Positions 19,240 to 28,162 of a stretch of DNA of 64,000 bases are shown here, one piece after another. The DNA lies in the NCBI RefSeq assembly GCF_030124375.1, contig NZ_JASKLS010000002.1, forward strand, positions 1 to 64,000. The letters are read 5' to 3'. Every line of letters begins with the position of its first letter. Within the stretch, counting starts at the first letter, position 1. The notes below the pieces were generated by a model. It saw nothing but the letters and a program-made list of their open reading frames with translations. It was not told where the DNA came from and did not search any database. This stretch comes from Sinorhizobium sp. 6-70. Its GTDB lineage: Bacteria > Pseudomonadota > Alphaproteobacteria > Rhizobiales > Rhizobiaceae. The translations under genes were made by a program, and so were the position numbers.

Positions 19240-19408
19240 ATGTCGGAGATAGATGCCCGTGCGATTGTAAGAGCAGGTTCGCACTTCAGAAGAGTTCTTC
19301 CAGGAGCGGATCATTGCCGCCGTACAAGCCCTGCGCAGCGATGATCTTCAAAGAGTGGCGATCATGATCGAAGCTCTTGCCTCCGCGCGAAAAGACGCAG
19401 CCGGTTAG
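19240..19408 (+). pseudogene. Frameshifted small open frame after the cyclase gene
   Basis: An ATG at 19240 with GGGAGG just upstream opens MSEIDARAIVRAGS. In the next frame the sequence continues SEEFFQERIIAAVQALRSDD and LQRVAIMIEALASARKDAAG to a TAG ending at 19408. The total length is 169 bases, one more than a whole number of codons, so a single-base insertion would explain it; an intact form would encode about 55 residues. I do not recognise the product. It could be a true pseudogene or a sequencing error. It lies 21 bases after the cyclase stop and may belong to the same transcript. Confidence 0.45.
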
Positions 19409-19838
19409 GCACGCAGTCCGGCGCAGTCTCTCTAGTTCCACACGATAGATTATGCAATAATTGTGTGCAGGGGCTATTTAGTAATGCGACAGTTGGGCCA
19501 GTTAGAGATGCGACACTCTCGCCTCTCGACGCGCTGGTCAAACGTCAACGTTGGGAGCAGGATCGCTACCTCCCGCCTAGTGCAGCATCGTCATCTTGGT
19601 ACCCCAGTCGGTCGGCCAGCCGTCCATCGATTTCCAGATTCTGCGGAATGGCGAAGCGCTTGTCGTCAGCGACGCCGTTCCCGCTGCGAGGGTCGCTCTC
19701 GTGGACGAGCTACTGACCCCGGCGGCGTCCGAAAAGTGAGCATCAACACGGCCATTTAGGCGGTGTCAGCGCCGGACTTGTCCACGTCAGGTGCGATCAG
19801 TTCCACGCTGTTGTGCTGAGCCGCTATTGTGCCATGAC
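19409..19838. other. Decayed intergenic DNA with an orphan C-terminal fragment
   Basis: No complete gene. A repeat-like stretch near 19490-19515 contains ATGCGACA twice (in GCGACAGTTGGG and GCGACACTC), reminiscent of insertion-sequence ends but not decisive. On the plus strand 19581-19739 reads as a protein tail (VGQPSIDFQILRNGEALVV, then DELLTPAASEK and a stop) with no start of its own. This looks like the end of a gene whose front has been lost. I cannot name it. Confidence 0.35.
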
Positions 19839-20960
19839 CTAGCAGACTGTGCCCTGGATACAATCACCTCGGCTCTGGCGACGCATGGACAAGCCCGTGC
19901 GGTCAAAAACGTGCAGGCTCTCGCTGTTTACAGAGAAAGCGACTTGGGTACCGGGAGTTGGCGCTGTTGCTGCAGGCACCAATGCCCCGATTTCTCTTCC
20001 TGCGGCGTGGAAGGTTACCAGTGCGTCGTCCCCGTGGAACTCAACGAGATCGATCGCGCCGGATAACAAGTTCTCGGTCCCGACAACGTCGGGGCAGGAA
20101 ACAAGTGCCGATGGACGTACGCCGAGCGTCAGATCTTGCCCGTCCCTCAGATCAAATACCTGGCGAGACGCGCGAAAGCGGAACCCGTCGCCTTCAAGCC
20201 TCCACGACTCCCCATCGGAGTGCGCCGTGACATCGAGAAAGTTCATGTTCGGCGTACCTATGAATCCCGCTACGAAAAGCGTACGCGGCCGTTCGTAGAT
20301 TTCGGCGGGCGTGCCGACCTGTTCGATCGCGCCGCCCTTCATCAGGACGATGCGGTCGGCGAGCGTCATCGCCTCCAGTTGGTCATGCGTCACGTAGATC
20401 GTCGTCGTCTGCAGTTTCTGGTGCAGGCGGGCAATCTCGATGCGCATGTGGTTACGCAGCTTCGCGTCGAGGTTTGACAGGGGTTCGTCGAACAGGAACA
20501 CCTTGGGCGTCTTGATCATGGCGCGGGCGATCGCCACGCGCTGCTGCTGGCCGCCGGATAGTTCTGTCGGCTTGCGTTCCAGGTACGCATCCAGGCCGAG
20601 CGTCGCCGAAACAGCGCGGATGCGCTGGTCGATCTCGACCTTCGGCACCTTCATGCGTTTCAAGCCGAAGGCGATGTTGTCGTAGATCGTCATGTGCGGG
20701 TAGAGCGCGTAATTCTGGAACACCATGGCAACGCCGCGATCACGCGGTTCCAGATCGTTGACGCGCGTTCCGCCGATCATGACGTCGCCGCCCGAGATCT
20801 CCTCGAGACCGGCGACCATGCGCAGAAGCGTGGACTTGCCGCAGCCGGACGGTCCGAGGAAGACGATGAACTCGCGATCGGCGACCTCGAGGTTGAAATC
20901 CTTGATGACGTTTATGGCGCCATAGTTCTTGTCGACGTTCGCGCAGACGATGTTCGACAT
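19839..20960 (-). CDS. Sugar ABC transporter ATP-binding protein (CUT1, MalK/UgpC type)
   Basis: A 373-residue ATPase energising uptake of a sugar or polyol. Walker [10 protein letters not shown], the signature LSGGQQQR, Walker B VFLFDEP and the switch His (THDQ) are all visible, followed by the C-terminal OB-fold regulatory region typical of MalK-like proteins. The start at 20960 (MSNIV) is preferred since GGAGG lies eight bases upstream; a start five codons earlier would overlap the dehydrogenase gene. It is the last gene of a minus-strand operon: binding protein, two permeases, dehydrogenase, ATPase. The last 14 residues after [10 protein letters not shown] look unconserved and may reflect a junction with the decayed DNA downstream. 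Confidence 0.93.
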   Translation of the reverse strand: MSNIVCANVDKNYGAINVIKDFNLEVADREFIVFLGPSGCGKSTLLRMVAGLEEISGGDVMIGGTRVNDLEPRDRGVAMVFQNYALYPHMTIYDNIAFGLKRMKVPKVEIDQRIRAVSATLGLDAYLERKPTELSGGQQQRVAIARAMIKTPKVFLFDEPLSNLDAKLRNHMRIEIARLHQKLQTTTIYVTHDQLEAMTLADRIVLMKGGAIEQVGTPAEIYERPRTLFVAGFIGTPNMNFLDVTAHSDGESWRLEGDGFRFRASRQVFDLRDGQDLTLGVRPSALVSCPDVVGTENLLSGAIDLVEFHGDDALVTFHAAGREIGALVPAATAPTPGTQVAFSVNSESLHVFDRTGLSMRRQSRGDCIQGTVC

Positions 20961-20961
20961 C

Positions 20962-22008
20962 TCATTTGCCTCCACTTTCCATGAGGATCTGCAGCTTCAC
21001 ATCGCTGGGGATGGCAGAGGCCGCGCGCTCGAAGGCCTGGATACTGTCCTTGAAGTCATAGGTGTCGGTGATCAGCGGCTTCAGGTCTACCTTGCCGGAT
21101 GCGATGAGCTGCAGGGCGCGGTCGAAGATGTTGGCGTAGCGGAACACGGTTTCGAGCCGCACTTCCTTGGCGATGGCGCCGGATACCTCGAAATTCACCG
21201 GCTCGACCGGCAGGCCGACCAGCACCAGGGTGCCGCCCGGTCGCACGAGGTCGAAGATGCCGTTATAGGCCTTGGCGCTGCCGCTGGCCTCGAACACGAT
21301 GTCGGCGCCCCACATGTCGGTTTCGCGGGCAACGACGTCCTTCAGCGATTGCTCGCCGATATTGATTGGTGTGATGCCGGCATAGCCACCGGCGATCGCC
21401 AGCTTCTCGGCGCTGAAATCGGAGATGAACACGCGGCTGCAGCCGCCGGCGAGCGCGGCAAGCGCCACCATGATGCCGATCGGTCCACAGCCGATGACGA
21501 CGGCGACATCGCCCGGGGCGATATGCGCCCGTGCGGCCGCCTGCATGCCGATGGCGAAGGGTTCGACCATGGCGCCTTCGGCGAAGCTGACATTATCGGG
21601 CAGCCTGTAGGTGAAGGCGGCGGGGTGAACCGTGTAGGGGGTCAGCACACCATGGATCGGCGGCGTTGCCCAGAAGCGTACGCTCGGATCGACGTTGTAG
21701 ATGCCGAGCTTGGAGGCCCGCGAGGTGAGGTCTGGAATGCCAGGCTCCATGCAGACGCGGTCGCCCACGGCGAAACCCTTCACATTGCTGCCGACCTCGA
21801 CGATCGTGCCTGCGGCCTCGTGGCCGAGCACCATGGGCTCGCGCACGACGAAGGGACCGATGGCGCCGTGCGTGTAATAGTGCACGTCGCTCCCGCAAAC
21901 GCCGACGGTATTGATCCTGATCTTCACGTCATCGGGGCCGAGTTCGAGCGGCAGGTCGATGTCGCGCATCGAGAGGACGCCCTTTTGCTCAAGAACCAGA
22001 GCTTGCAT
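20962..22008 (-). CDS. Xylitol-dehydrogenase-like zinc alcohol dehydrogenase
   Basis: A 348-residue medium-chain dehydrogenase that likely oxidises a polyol to a ketose with NAD+. Catalytic zinc ligands are C38 (GVCGSD) and H63-E64 (GHE), and the Rossmann motif is GCGPIG. The structural zinc loop is present in outline but its cysteines are gone ([20 protein letters not shown]). The same loss is known in Gluconobacter oxydans xylitol dehydrogenase, whose loop reads almost identically, which supports xylitol or a related pentitol/hexitol as substrate. It is co-transcribed with the ABC importer genes on both sides (2 and 14 bases apart). Confidence 0.85.
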   Translation of the reverse strand: MQALVLEQKGVLSMRDIDLPLELGPDDVKIRINTVGVCGSDVHYYTHGAIGPFVVREPMVLGHEAAGTIVEVGSNVKGFAVGDRVCMEPGIPDLTSRASKLGIYNVDPSVRFWATPPIHGVLTPYTVHPAAFTYRLPDNVSFAEGAMVEPFAIGMQAAARAHIAPGDVAVVIGCGPIGIMVALAALAGGCSRVFISDFSAEKLAIAGGYAGITPINIGEQSLKDVVARETDMWGADIVFEASGSAKAYNGIFDLVRPGGTLVLVGLPVEPVNFEVSGAIAKEVRLETVFRYANIFDRALQLIASGKVDLKPLITDTYDFKDSIQAFERAASAIPSDVKLQILMESGGK

Positions 22009-22022
22009 CGAGAAATTCCTTT

Positions 22023-22844
22023 TTACGAAGACTTGCGCTTGAAGGCGCTGTTGAGCATTCCGCTGAGGACCCCGATGAAGAGCAGCGGAGGAATGGAGAG
22101 CAGCACGACCGAGGCGTTGAGGATGCCCCAGGGTACGTCACGGCCGAGCTGGGTTAGTTCGGAGGCGACGATCGGCAGCGTTTTGGCGTCGGAGGTCGTC
22201 AGCATCAATGCGATCAGGAATTCGTTCCAGACGAGCACGAAGGCAAAGGCCACGGCGCCGATCAGCGAGCGCGAGGCGATCGGCACCGCGATCAGGAAGA
22301 AGATCGCATAGGAGCTGTAGCCATCGACACGGGCAGCTTCCTCAACCTCCTTCGGTACGCGGGCAAAGGCCGGGACCGAAAGCCAGACGACGGTTGCAAG
22401 CGTCAGCAGCGTATAGGTGATGATAAGCGACAGCCTCGTGTCGTAAAGTTCAAGCTGCAGCCAGATCACCATCAGCGGAATGGCGATGGCAACCGGCGGC
22501 AGAAAGCGCAGCGACAGCACGAAGAACTGAATGTCCTTTGACCAACGGTTCGGATAGCGCGCGATCGCATAGGCGGCCGGCAGGCCGAGCACTGCGCCGA
22601 TTACCACGGCGGCGCCCGAGGTCACCAACGAATTGAAGAGCCCGTCGAAGACGCTGTCGCGACCGAGCACGTAGGCGAAATTGTCGAGCGTCGGGGTGAA
22701 GATGAAGAGCGGCGTAGGCGTGACGATGTCCACGCGGTTCTTGAAGGCGTTGAGTGCGGTCCAGAACGCCGGGAACACGGCCGAGAGCGCTGCGAGGAAG
22801 AGGACGGCGCGGCCAACGAGGCGGCCGGTCGAACGGCGGCTCAT
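22023..22844 (-). CDS. Sugar ABC transporter permease (MalG-like)
   Basis: A 273-residue inner-membrane permease with six predicted helices. The EAA loop that contacts the ATPase reads [21 protein letters not shown]. The ATG at 22844 overlaps the stop of the preceding permease gene by four bases (ATGA), a sign of translational coupling; an upstream open frame to 23210 is only the shadow of that permease. N-terminal arginines before the first helix fit the inside-positive rule. It pairs with the permease at 22841-23704. Confidence 0.93.
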   Translation of the reverse strand: MSRRSTGRLVGRAVLFLAALSAVFPAFWTALNAFKNRVDIVTPTPLFIFTPTLDNFAYVLGRDSVFDGLFNSLVTSGAAVVIGAVLGLPAAYAIARYPNRWSKDIQFFVLSLRFLPPVAIAIPLMVIWLQLELYDTRLSLIITYTLLTLATVVWLSVPAFARVPKEVEEAARVDGYSSYAIFFLIAVPIASRSLIGAVAFAFVLVWNEFLIALMLTTSDAKTLPIVASELTQLGRDVPWGILNASVVLLSIPPLLFIGVLSGMLNSAFKRKSS

Positions 22845-23704
22845 ATCTTCGCCCTCTTCCAGATGACGGTGAAGGCAATGGAGGTCGCGATCATCATCAG
22901 AACGGCCATGCCGGATGCATAGGAAATGCGGCCGGATTCGATGAAGCCTTGCGAGAATGCGTACATGTCGAGCGTCTCGGTGGAGATGCCGGGGCCGCCC
23001 CGGGTCATCACGTAGATGAGGTCGAAGGCACGCAGCGATTCGATCATCTTGACGAAGGCGAGCGAGATGAGCGGCGCCTTCAACATCGGCAGCGCCACAT
23101 AGGCATAGACTTCCCAGGCGCGCGCATGGTCGAGCCGGGCGGCCTCGAACGGCTGCGGCGGCAGGGTCTCCAAAAGCTTCAGCACGATGACCGAGAAGAA
23201 CAGGCCCCATTGCCAGACGTCGACGAGGGCGACCGTTCCGAGCGCTGTCAGCGGATTGGACAGGAGATCAAGCGGCTGGCCGGTGATCGCCTTGTAAGGA
23301 TAGGTGGCGATGCCATAGAGCGGATGGAATGCGAACTTCCAGACGAAGGCGGCCGAGACGCGCGGCAGGATAACCGGCACGATGAACAGCACCGCCAGAA
23401 TATTGCGGGTGCGCGGCGAGACGCATTCGAACAGCAGGATGCCGAGGCCGACCGCGATCAGCATGGTGAAGCCAACTGTGATGACCTCCCAGCTTAGCGA
23501 AACCGTAATGGCGTTGACGAAGCGCCGGTCCGAAAACAGCGCGAGATAGTTGTCGAAGCCGACGAAGTTTCCATCCGGTCTGCTGAGTTCGCGATCCTCG
23601 AAGGATATGACGATCGCGCAGACGGTCGGCACCAGCGCCAAGACGGCGAGCACGACCATGGCAGGCGTCAGGAACACCCAGGGCAATGTGGTTTTGTTCT
23701 TCAT
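22841..23704 (-). CDS. Sugar ABC transporter permease (MalF-like)
   Basis: A 287-residue inner-membrane permease with a helix at residues 8-30 and a typical MalF-type EAA loop (EAARLDHARAWEVYAYVALP, in which the usual DGA is DHA). The conserved IYVMTRGGPG segment precedes the last two helices. It forms the second half of the heterodimeric channel with the 22023 gene. It begins 98 bases after the binding-protein gene, with a hairpin in the gap. Confidence 0.93.
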   Translation of the reverse strand: MKNKTTLPWVFLTPAMVVLAVLALVPTVCAIVISFEDRELSRPDGNFVGFDNYLALFSDRRFVNAITVSLSWEVITVGFTMLIAVGLGILLFECVSPRTRNILAVLFIVPVILPRVSAAFVWKFAFHPLYGIATYPYKAITGQPLDLLSNPLTALGTVALVDVWQWGLFFSVIVLKLLETLPPQPFEAARLDHARAWEVYAYVALPMLKAPLISLAFVKMIESLRAFDLIYVMTRGGPGISTETLDMYAFSQGFIESGRISYASGMAVLMMIATSIAFTVIWKRAKI

Positions 23705-23749
23705 GAGGTCCCTCCGGCGACGCAGCGCGCGTCGCCTTGGATGGAAAGC

Positions 23750-23776
23750 CCCGACGCTGCCTAAGCCAGCGCCGGG
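23750..23776 (-). terminator. Intercistronic hairpin after the binding-protein gene
   Basis: CCCGACGCTG (23750-23759) and CAGCGCCGGG (23767-23776) pair over ten positions with one G-U wobble, loop of seven bases. It lies between the solute-binding-protein gene and the first permease gene of the same operon. No long U-run follows. This placement suits partial termination or protection of the upstream message, giving more binding protein than permease. Confidence 0.6.
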
Positions 23777-23802
23777 ACGGGAGGATATCTGTTCAGTCTG
23801 GA

Positions 23803-25080
23803 TTACTGGCTGCGGGCGACGAGGTCGGTGGCAAAGCCGTTGAGCTCATCCAAGCCTTCCTTGATGTCCGTGCGGGTGCCGGTGATCAGTTCTTCCAGGA
23901 TGATGCCCCAGCGGTCGCCCAGGTCCGGCCACGACGCGTTCTGCCAGAAGTTAACCGCCGTGACCTTGCCGGTGTCGGCGAGCGCCTTGCCGAGGTCGGG
24001 ACCATAGAGCTCGGCGAACTTCGGGCTGGTCATGACGCTGGTGCGGTTGAGTTCGCTAAATTGGCCTTCTTCGAGACGGCGCTGTTCGTTTTCCTTCGAG
24101 GTTGCCCAGGCGATGAACAGGCCGGCGCACTGCTTGGCCTCTTCCGTCTTGTTCGCCTTGGTGCCGATGGCGAGGCCGTGGCCGTAGCCACCGCCGGTCA
24201 GCGGGGTCGGCGGCGGGAGGTAGCCGATCTTGTCGGCGACCTGCGAGGACTTCGGATCGAGCGCCATGCCGACCAGCGGCGTGGATTCGATGAGCAGGGC
24301 GACCTGGCCGGAGGTGAATGCGCCGACGGCCTCGTCCCAGCCGCCGGTCTGGCTGCCTGGTGCGGAATACTTGAAGATCTCGAGGTAGGTTTCGGTCGCC
24401 TTCACGGCCGCGTCGCCGTCGAAGACCGGCTTGTCCCCCTCGAACCAGTTACCACCAAAGCCCTTGAAGTAGGGCATCCAGCGCCACACATTGGCGCCCG
24501 AGCCGCGCTGGCCGCGCAGGGCGGTGCCGTAGATGCCCTTGTCGGGCTGATGCAGCGCCCTCACGGCAGCGATGTATTCGTCGAGCGTGGTCGGCGGCTT
24601 GATGCCGGCTGCTTCGAGCAGGTCCTTGCGGTAGACCATCAAGTCGCCTCCGCCGGTCAAAGGCGCGAACCAGACCTTGCCGTCATAGGTGGCGACCTTC
24701 TGGCGGCCCGGATCGAAATCGGCATAATCGTAGTCGGCCGGGTAGTAGTCGGTCAGCGGAGCGACCCAGCCGGACTTTGCGAAGAGCGCGACGTTGGCTT
24801 CGTCAATATAGTACACATTGTACTTGCCGATCGTCGATGCATCGGCCTTGGTCTTGGCCCGGCGATCGTTCTCGTTCAGATAGTCGATCTGGAAATCCGC
24901 ACCGCCGGAGAGCTTGGCGAATTCATCCTTGTAGTTTTCAAGCAGCGTCAGCCCGTCTCGCGGCTGCGCGATAACCCGGATAGTGTCGGTGCATTGTGCA
25001 GCCGCAGCAATTGACGACGCCGAGCTCGCGAGAGCGCAAGCGATAGCAATGCTCGAAACGAGCGCTTTCAGGTCTTTCAT
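23803..25080 (-). CDS. ABC transporter extracellular solute-binding protein (family 1)
   Basis: A 425-residue periplasmic protein with a Sec signal peptide (cleavage likely after SSIAAAA, near residue 28). The family-1 pattern is present: VYYIDEANVALFAKSGWVAP, then the mid-region GDLMVYRKDLLEAAGI and the late WATSKENEQ. It captures the polyol or sugar for the two permeases downstream. First gene of the operon; the AraC regulator gene ends 149 bases upstream, in the same orientation. Context with the xylitol-dehydrogenase-like enzyme suggests a pentitol or hexitol ligand. Confidence 0.92.
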   Translation of the reverse strand: MKDLKALVSSIAIACALASSASSIAAAAQCTDTIRVIAQPRDGLTLLENYKDEFAKLSGGADFQIDYLNENDRRAKTKADASTIGKYNVYYIDEANVALFAKSGWVAPLTDYYPADYDYADFDPGRQKVATYDGKVWFAPLTGGGDLMVYRKDLLEAAGIKPPTTLDEYIAAVRALHQPDKGIYGTALRGQRGSGANVWRWMPYFKGFGGNWFEGDKPVFDGDAAVKATETYLEIFKYSAPGSQTGGWDEAVGAFTSGQVALLIESTPLVGMALDPKSSQVADKIGYLPPPTPLTGGGYGHGLAIGTKANKTEEAKQCAGLFIAWATSKENEQRRLEEGQFSELNRTSVMTSPKFAELYGPDLGKALADTGKVTAVNFWQNASWPDLGDRWGIILEELITGTRTDIKEGLDELNGFATDLVARSQ

Positions 25081-25229
25081 GTTTTGAACCTCCCCTAAAG
25101 GTCTGCCGAGCAGGCTTCAGAATCTCCCGATTCCGCTCGCCTGCTCCTCCCGTGCGAGCTTGCTCGCTGAGGGGATCCTATGAAATACGGCGCCGTGAGC
25201 TAGCGCCCCTCATGCACCGAATCTATACT

Positions 25230-26201
25230 TTAATGCGAGTTGGCATGCTGGGCATCCAGTGTGCGGACCGGTCTCCTCTGTCCCGTCAACCGCCGATAGG
25301 CGGAGGGTGTCATCTTGTGATGACGCAGAAATGTGCGGTTGAAATTGGAAATGTTGAGATAGCCGACCTCGAAGCAGATGTCGGTGATCGGCATGTCGCT
25401 TTCGGCAAGCAGCTTGCAGGCCTGCCAGATGCGCAGCTTGTTGACGTGATCGGTGAAGCTGTTGCCGGTGTTCTTCTTGAAGAAGCGGGAAAACGCGCTC
25501 TCGCTCATGCCGGCGAGCGCCGCCACGTCGGCAAGGTGAATATCGGTCGCGATATGCTCGAAAATATAGATGAGCACGCGCTGCAGCACATCGAGGGTCT
25601 CTGCGTCGAGCTTCGGTGCGAATTCCGGCGACGACAGGATTTCATACTCGTGGCTGCCGGACAGGAGATCCAGGAGCTCGGCGAATGCGGCGAAGCGGGA
25701 GAAACCGCTGAGGGCGCCCATGCCCTCCATGAGCTCCGCGCCGCGCTGGCGCGTCTCGCCGTGAAAGACGAGGCCTTGTTCGGCGAGCCGGAAGAAGGCG
25801 TCGAGCTGGGCGAATTCCGGTGCCAATTTGCTGAGCTCGCCGAACCGCTCCTGGTCGAACTGGATGACGATATCGCGGCCCTCGATGATCTCGCCCGGCT
25901 CGGTGGCTGTTACCCAGTCATGCGGCAGGTTGCGGCCGACGACGGTGAGATAGCCGGGGCCGAATTCGCCTATGTAGTCACCGACAAAGGCCATGCCTGC
26001 GGCATTGCGGATCAGGTGGATTTCGATCTCGGGATGGAAGTTCCAGACATTGCGCTCCCAGGGATAGTTGTCCTTGCGCCAGAGAAAGGTCTCGTTCACG
26101 CCGGTGACGATATGCTCGAACGTCGGCGGGTTGTTGGCCATTGCCTCCGTCTTGACGCCAAGGGCCCTCCCCGCCTCCGTCCCTCTCGCATTCCGCAGCA
26201 T
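25230..26201 (-). CDS. AraC-family transcriptional regulator
   Basis: About 323 residues: an N-terminal cupin-like sensing domain (with NFHPEIEIHLI and GYLTVVGRNLPHDW) and a C-terminal double helix-turn-helix (LADVAALAGMSESAFSRFFK and ICFEVGYLNISNFNRTFLRH). The start is uncertain: 26201 has GAGGAAC upstream, 26141 begins the well-conserved region, and 26243 is the longest option. It lies upstream of, and in the same direction as, the polyol transport operon and is the obvious activator. This subgroup (sensor domain plus AraC near sorbitol or xylitol operons) is common in rhizobia. Confidence 0.9.
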   Translation of the reverse strand: MLRNARGTEAGRALGVKTEAMANNPPTFEHIVTGVNETFLWRKDNYPWERNVWNFHPEIEIHLIRNAAGMAFVGDYIGEFGPGYLTVVGRNLPHDWVTATEPGEIIEGRDIVIQFDQERFGELSKLAPEFAQLDAFFRLAEQGLVFHGETRQRGAELMEGMGALSGFSRFAAFAELLDLLSGSHEYEILSSPEFAPKLDAETLDVLQRVLIYIFEHIATDIHLADVAALAGMSESAFSRFFKKNTGNSFTDHVNKLRIWQACKLLAESDMPITDICFEVGYLNISNFNRTFLRHHKMTPSAYRRLTGQRRPVRTLDAQHANSH

Positions 26202-26487
26202 TGTTCCTCGCAGCCTCCTTGCCGAGGGCGGATGCACCGCCATTGCAGTGTGTCTACGTTGCGGCCAGCCAAGTACTATGCCGTGCCCTTCGACGTGAGG
26301 GACGCTAGAGTCATAGACATGCAGATCATGGATTTCATGTTTAATTTGATTTGTTTTGACAAGCGGCCATCAGCCGTAGCTTCACGCCTGCGTGCTCATG
26401 TGGGCGAGCAAATCTCGCGCACCGTTGCGGCTTTCGTGAGAAAAGGCGCGAGCGATGTCCTTTGTCTATCCAAACCGCCCGCACTCG

Positions 26488-27747
26488 CTAAGAGCGTGCT
26501 TTTTCGTCCGGCTGCTCAGGATGGGCCTCCCAGCCAAAGATGCTGCGACCATCCCATTCGGGGGACCGGCGGAACTCCCCGGCGACAATTTCTTTTAGAT
26601 CTGGGCCGGTAACGTATTTCTCCAACTGCCTGGCCTGATCGTCCAAGCGTCTCAGCGCTTGTAGCTCCTCATCACGGCCCAGCCGCGCCTTGGTCACGGC
26701 CGACTTCATGACTTGGATCGTCTGATCGTAGACTTTGAGCGGCACGGGAAACGGGTGGCGATCCTTTCCGCCGTGCGCAAGCGAGAATCGCGCGGGATCG
26801 GCAAAACGGCAGGGCGCGCCATGCACCACTTCTGCGACCATCGCGAGCGCGTTGACCGTTCGCGCACCGACGCCCGGGACGAGCAGGAGTTGTTCGAAAT
26901 CTTCAGGCCCGCGGTCGGCGGCCGCTGCAAGCGTTGCATGCAACCGCTTCATGTTGATGTTTTCTTCTCTGACCTCATGATGCGCCGGCATTACAAGGTG
27001 CGGCAGCAGGGGTTGCGCGACTTCCTTCGTTCTGGCCTTCGGGTCAATCCGGACTATCTCGCGGACGATTTGGTCCGGCCCGAGCGTGGCCAGAAGGTCA
27101 AGCTGACTATCTCGCGATGCTGTGGCACGCCTGTCGGCGAGATTGACGATTTCGCCCTGGCGCTTTCCTTCTATCGCTGTATGGGGAGAATCGACGAAAC
27201 TGGAAACGCCTTCCGATAGCCAATGGTAGCGCCGGGCCTGTCTTTTATCGCCATTCATGCCCTGCTGCACGACCACCCATTTGCCGTCGTCGGCCACGAT
27301 GAAGCCGTGCAGGTAAAGATCGAATCCATCTTGAACCGCTGCGCTGTCAATCTTTGCGACGAGCCGGCTGGTGGTTGCAAGACGCCCGCCGTCGATGCCG
27401 ACACGGTTGCCGATGTCGATCAATTCGCCAGGTGTCTGCCTCGAATTTCGCCCACGGCCTCCACACACATGAATACCTAGTTCCCGCGAAAGGGGCGCGA
27501 GACCGCGCTTCAGAGCGCCGATGACGCTGGTTGTGATTCCGGAAGAATGCCAATCCATGCCCATGACGCAGCCAAAGGACTGAAACCAGAAAGGATGCGC
27601 CAACCGCCGGAGAAACTCGTCGCGGCCATATTCGATCACGATCGCTTCAGTGATGACCGCGCCAAGCTTTGTCATACGGTCGCCCAGCCATCGGGGAACC
27701 TTGCCGCCATGAAGCGGGAGATCTGCACTGCCTGCTCTTTGAACCAT
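26488..27747 (-). CDS. DUF763 domain protein
   Basis: A 419-residue protein with the conserved DUF763 opening (QRAGSADLPLHGGKVPRWL) and the block GMDWHSSGITTSVIGALKRGL. A helix-hairpin-helix-like segment (LLLVPGVGARTVNALAMVAEVV) and the FSLAHGGKDRHPFPVP motif follow. Full length for the family. AAGGAAC precedes the ATG. DUF763 proteins are found in archaea and scattered bacteria; the HhH element suggests nucleic-acid binding, but no function is established that I can name. The C-terminal 60 residues are less conserved. Confidence 0.9.
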   Translation of the reverse strand: MVQRAGSADLPLHGGKVPRWLGDRMTKLGAVITEAIVIEYGRDEFLRRLAHPFWFQSFGCVMGMDWHSSGITTSVIGALKRGLAPLSRELGIHVCGGRGRNSRQTPGELIDIGNRVGIDGGRLATTSRLVAKIDSAAVQDGFDLYLHGFIVADDGKWVVVQQGMNGDKRQARRYHWLSEGVSSFVDSPHTAIEGKRQGEIVNLADRRATASRDSQLDLLATLGPDQIVREIVRIDPKARTKEVAQPLLPHLVMPAHHEVREENINMKRLHATLAAAADRGPEDFEQLLLVPGVGARTVNALAMVAEVVHGAPCRFADPARFSLAHGGKDRHPFPVPLKVYDQTIQVMKSAVTKARLGRDEELQALRRLDDQARQLEKYVTGPDLKEIVAGEFRRSPEWDGRSIFGWEAHPEQPDEKARS

Positions 27748-27774
27748 GCGTTCCTTATAAACCGGCAGTCGCAG

Positions 27775-28068
27775 CTATGACAGGGAGAAGTTCTTCAAAT
27801 GTTCTCTATTGTGCAGATTCATAAGGAACGGAACGTGCAAGTGGGTGCCTTGAAGGGGATCTATACCGACAAACAGCCAATCGAGCGCAGCGCTCCGCAA
27901 ACGTTCGGGCAAGTTCCTGACTCCACTGCGGAATGCCTCGTTGTCACTTTTTGAGCGGCTGGCTTGGTGAAGCAGGTCACGCGCGTCTCGCGCCCATACA
28001 TGGCGATGGTTCGACCCGGTCGGCAAGATCAGCGTGCAGGATGCCGCCCAAGCCGGCAGCCGAGACAT
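27775..28068 (-). CDS. Hypothetical 97-residue protein
   Basis: An open frame between Kup and DUF763 with the same orientation as both. AAGG lies nine bases before the ATG. I recognise no domain. The middle (ARDARDLLHQASRSKSDNEA) is hydrophilic and the end (HLHVPFLMNLHNREHLKNFSL) hydrophobic. No other gene is evident in the 0.4 kb here. It may be a real small gene, a remnant, or chance. Confidence 0.3.
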   Translation of the reverse strand: MSRLPAWAASCTLILPTGSNHRHVWARDARDLLHQASRSKSDNEAFRSGVRNLPERLRSAALDWLFVGIDPLQGTHLHVPFLMNLHNREHLKNFSLS

Positions 28069-28162
28069 TGTGAGTACCTTGCACCATGCACCGCCCTGCC
28101 GCCCGACGTCGTCCGACCGCCTGTCGAAACACGCTTCCTGTTTAATGGCCAGAGTGGCGACA

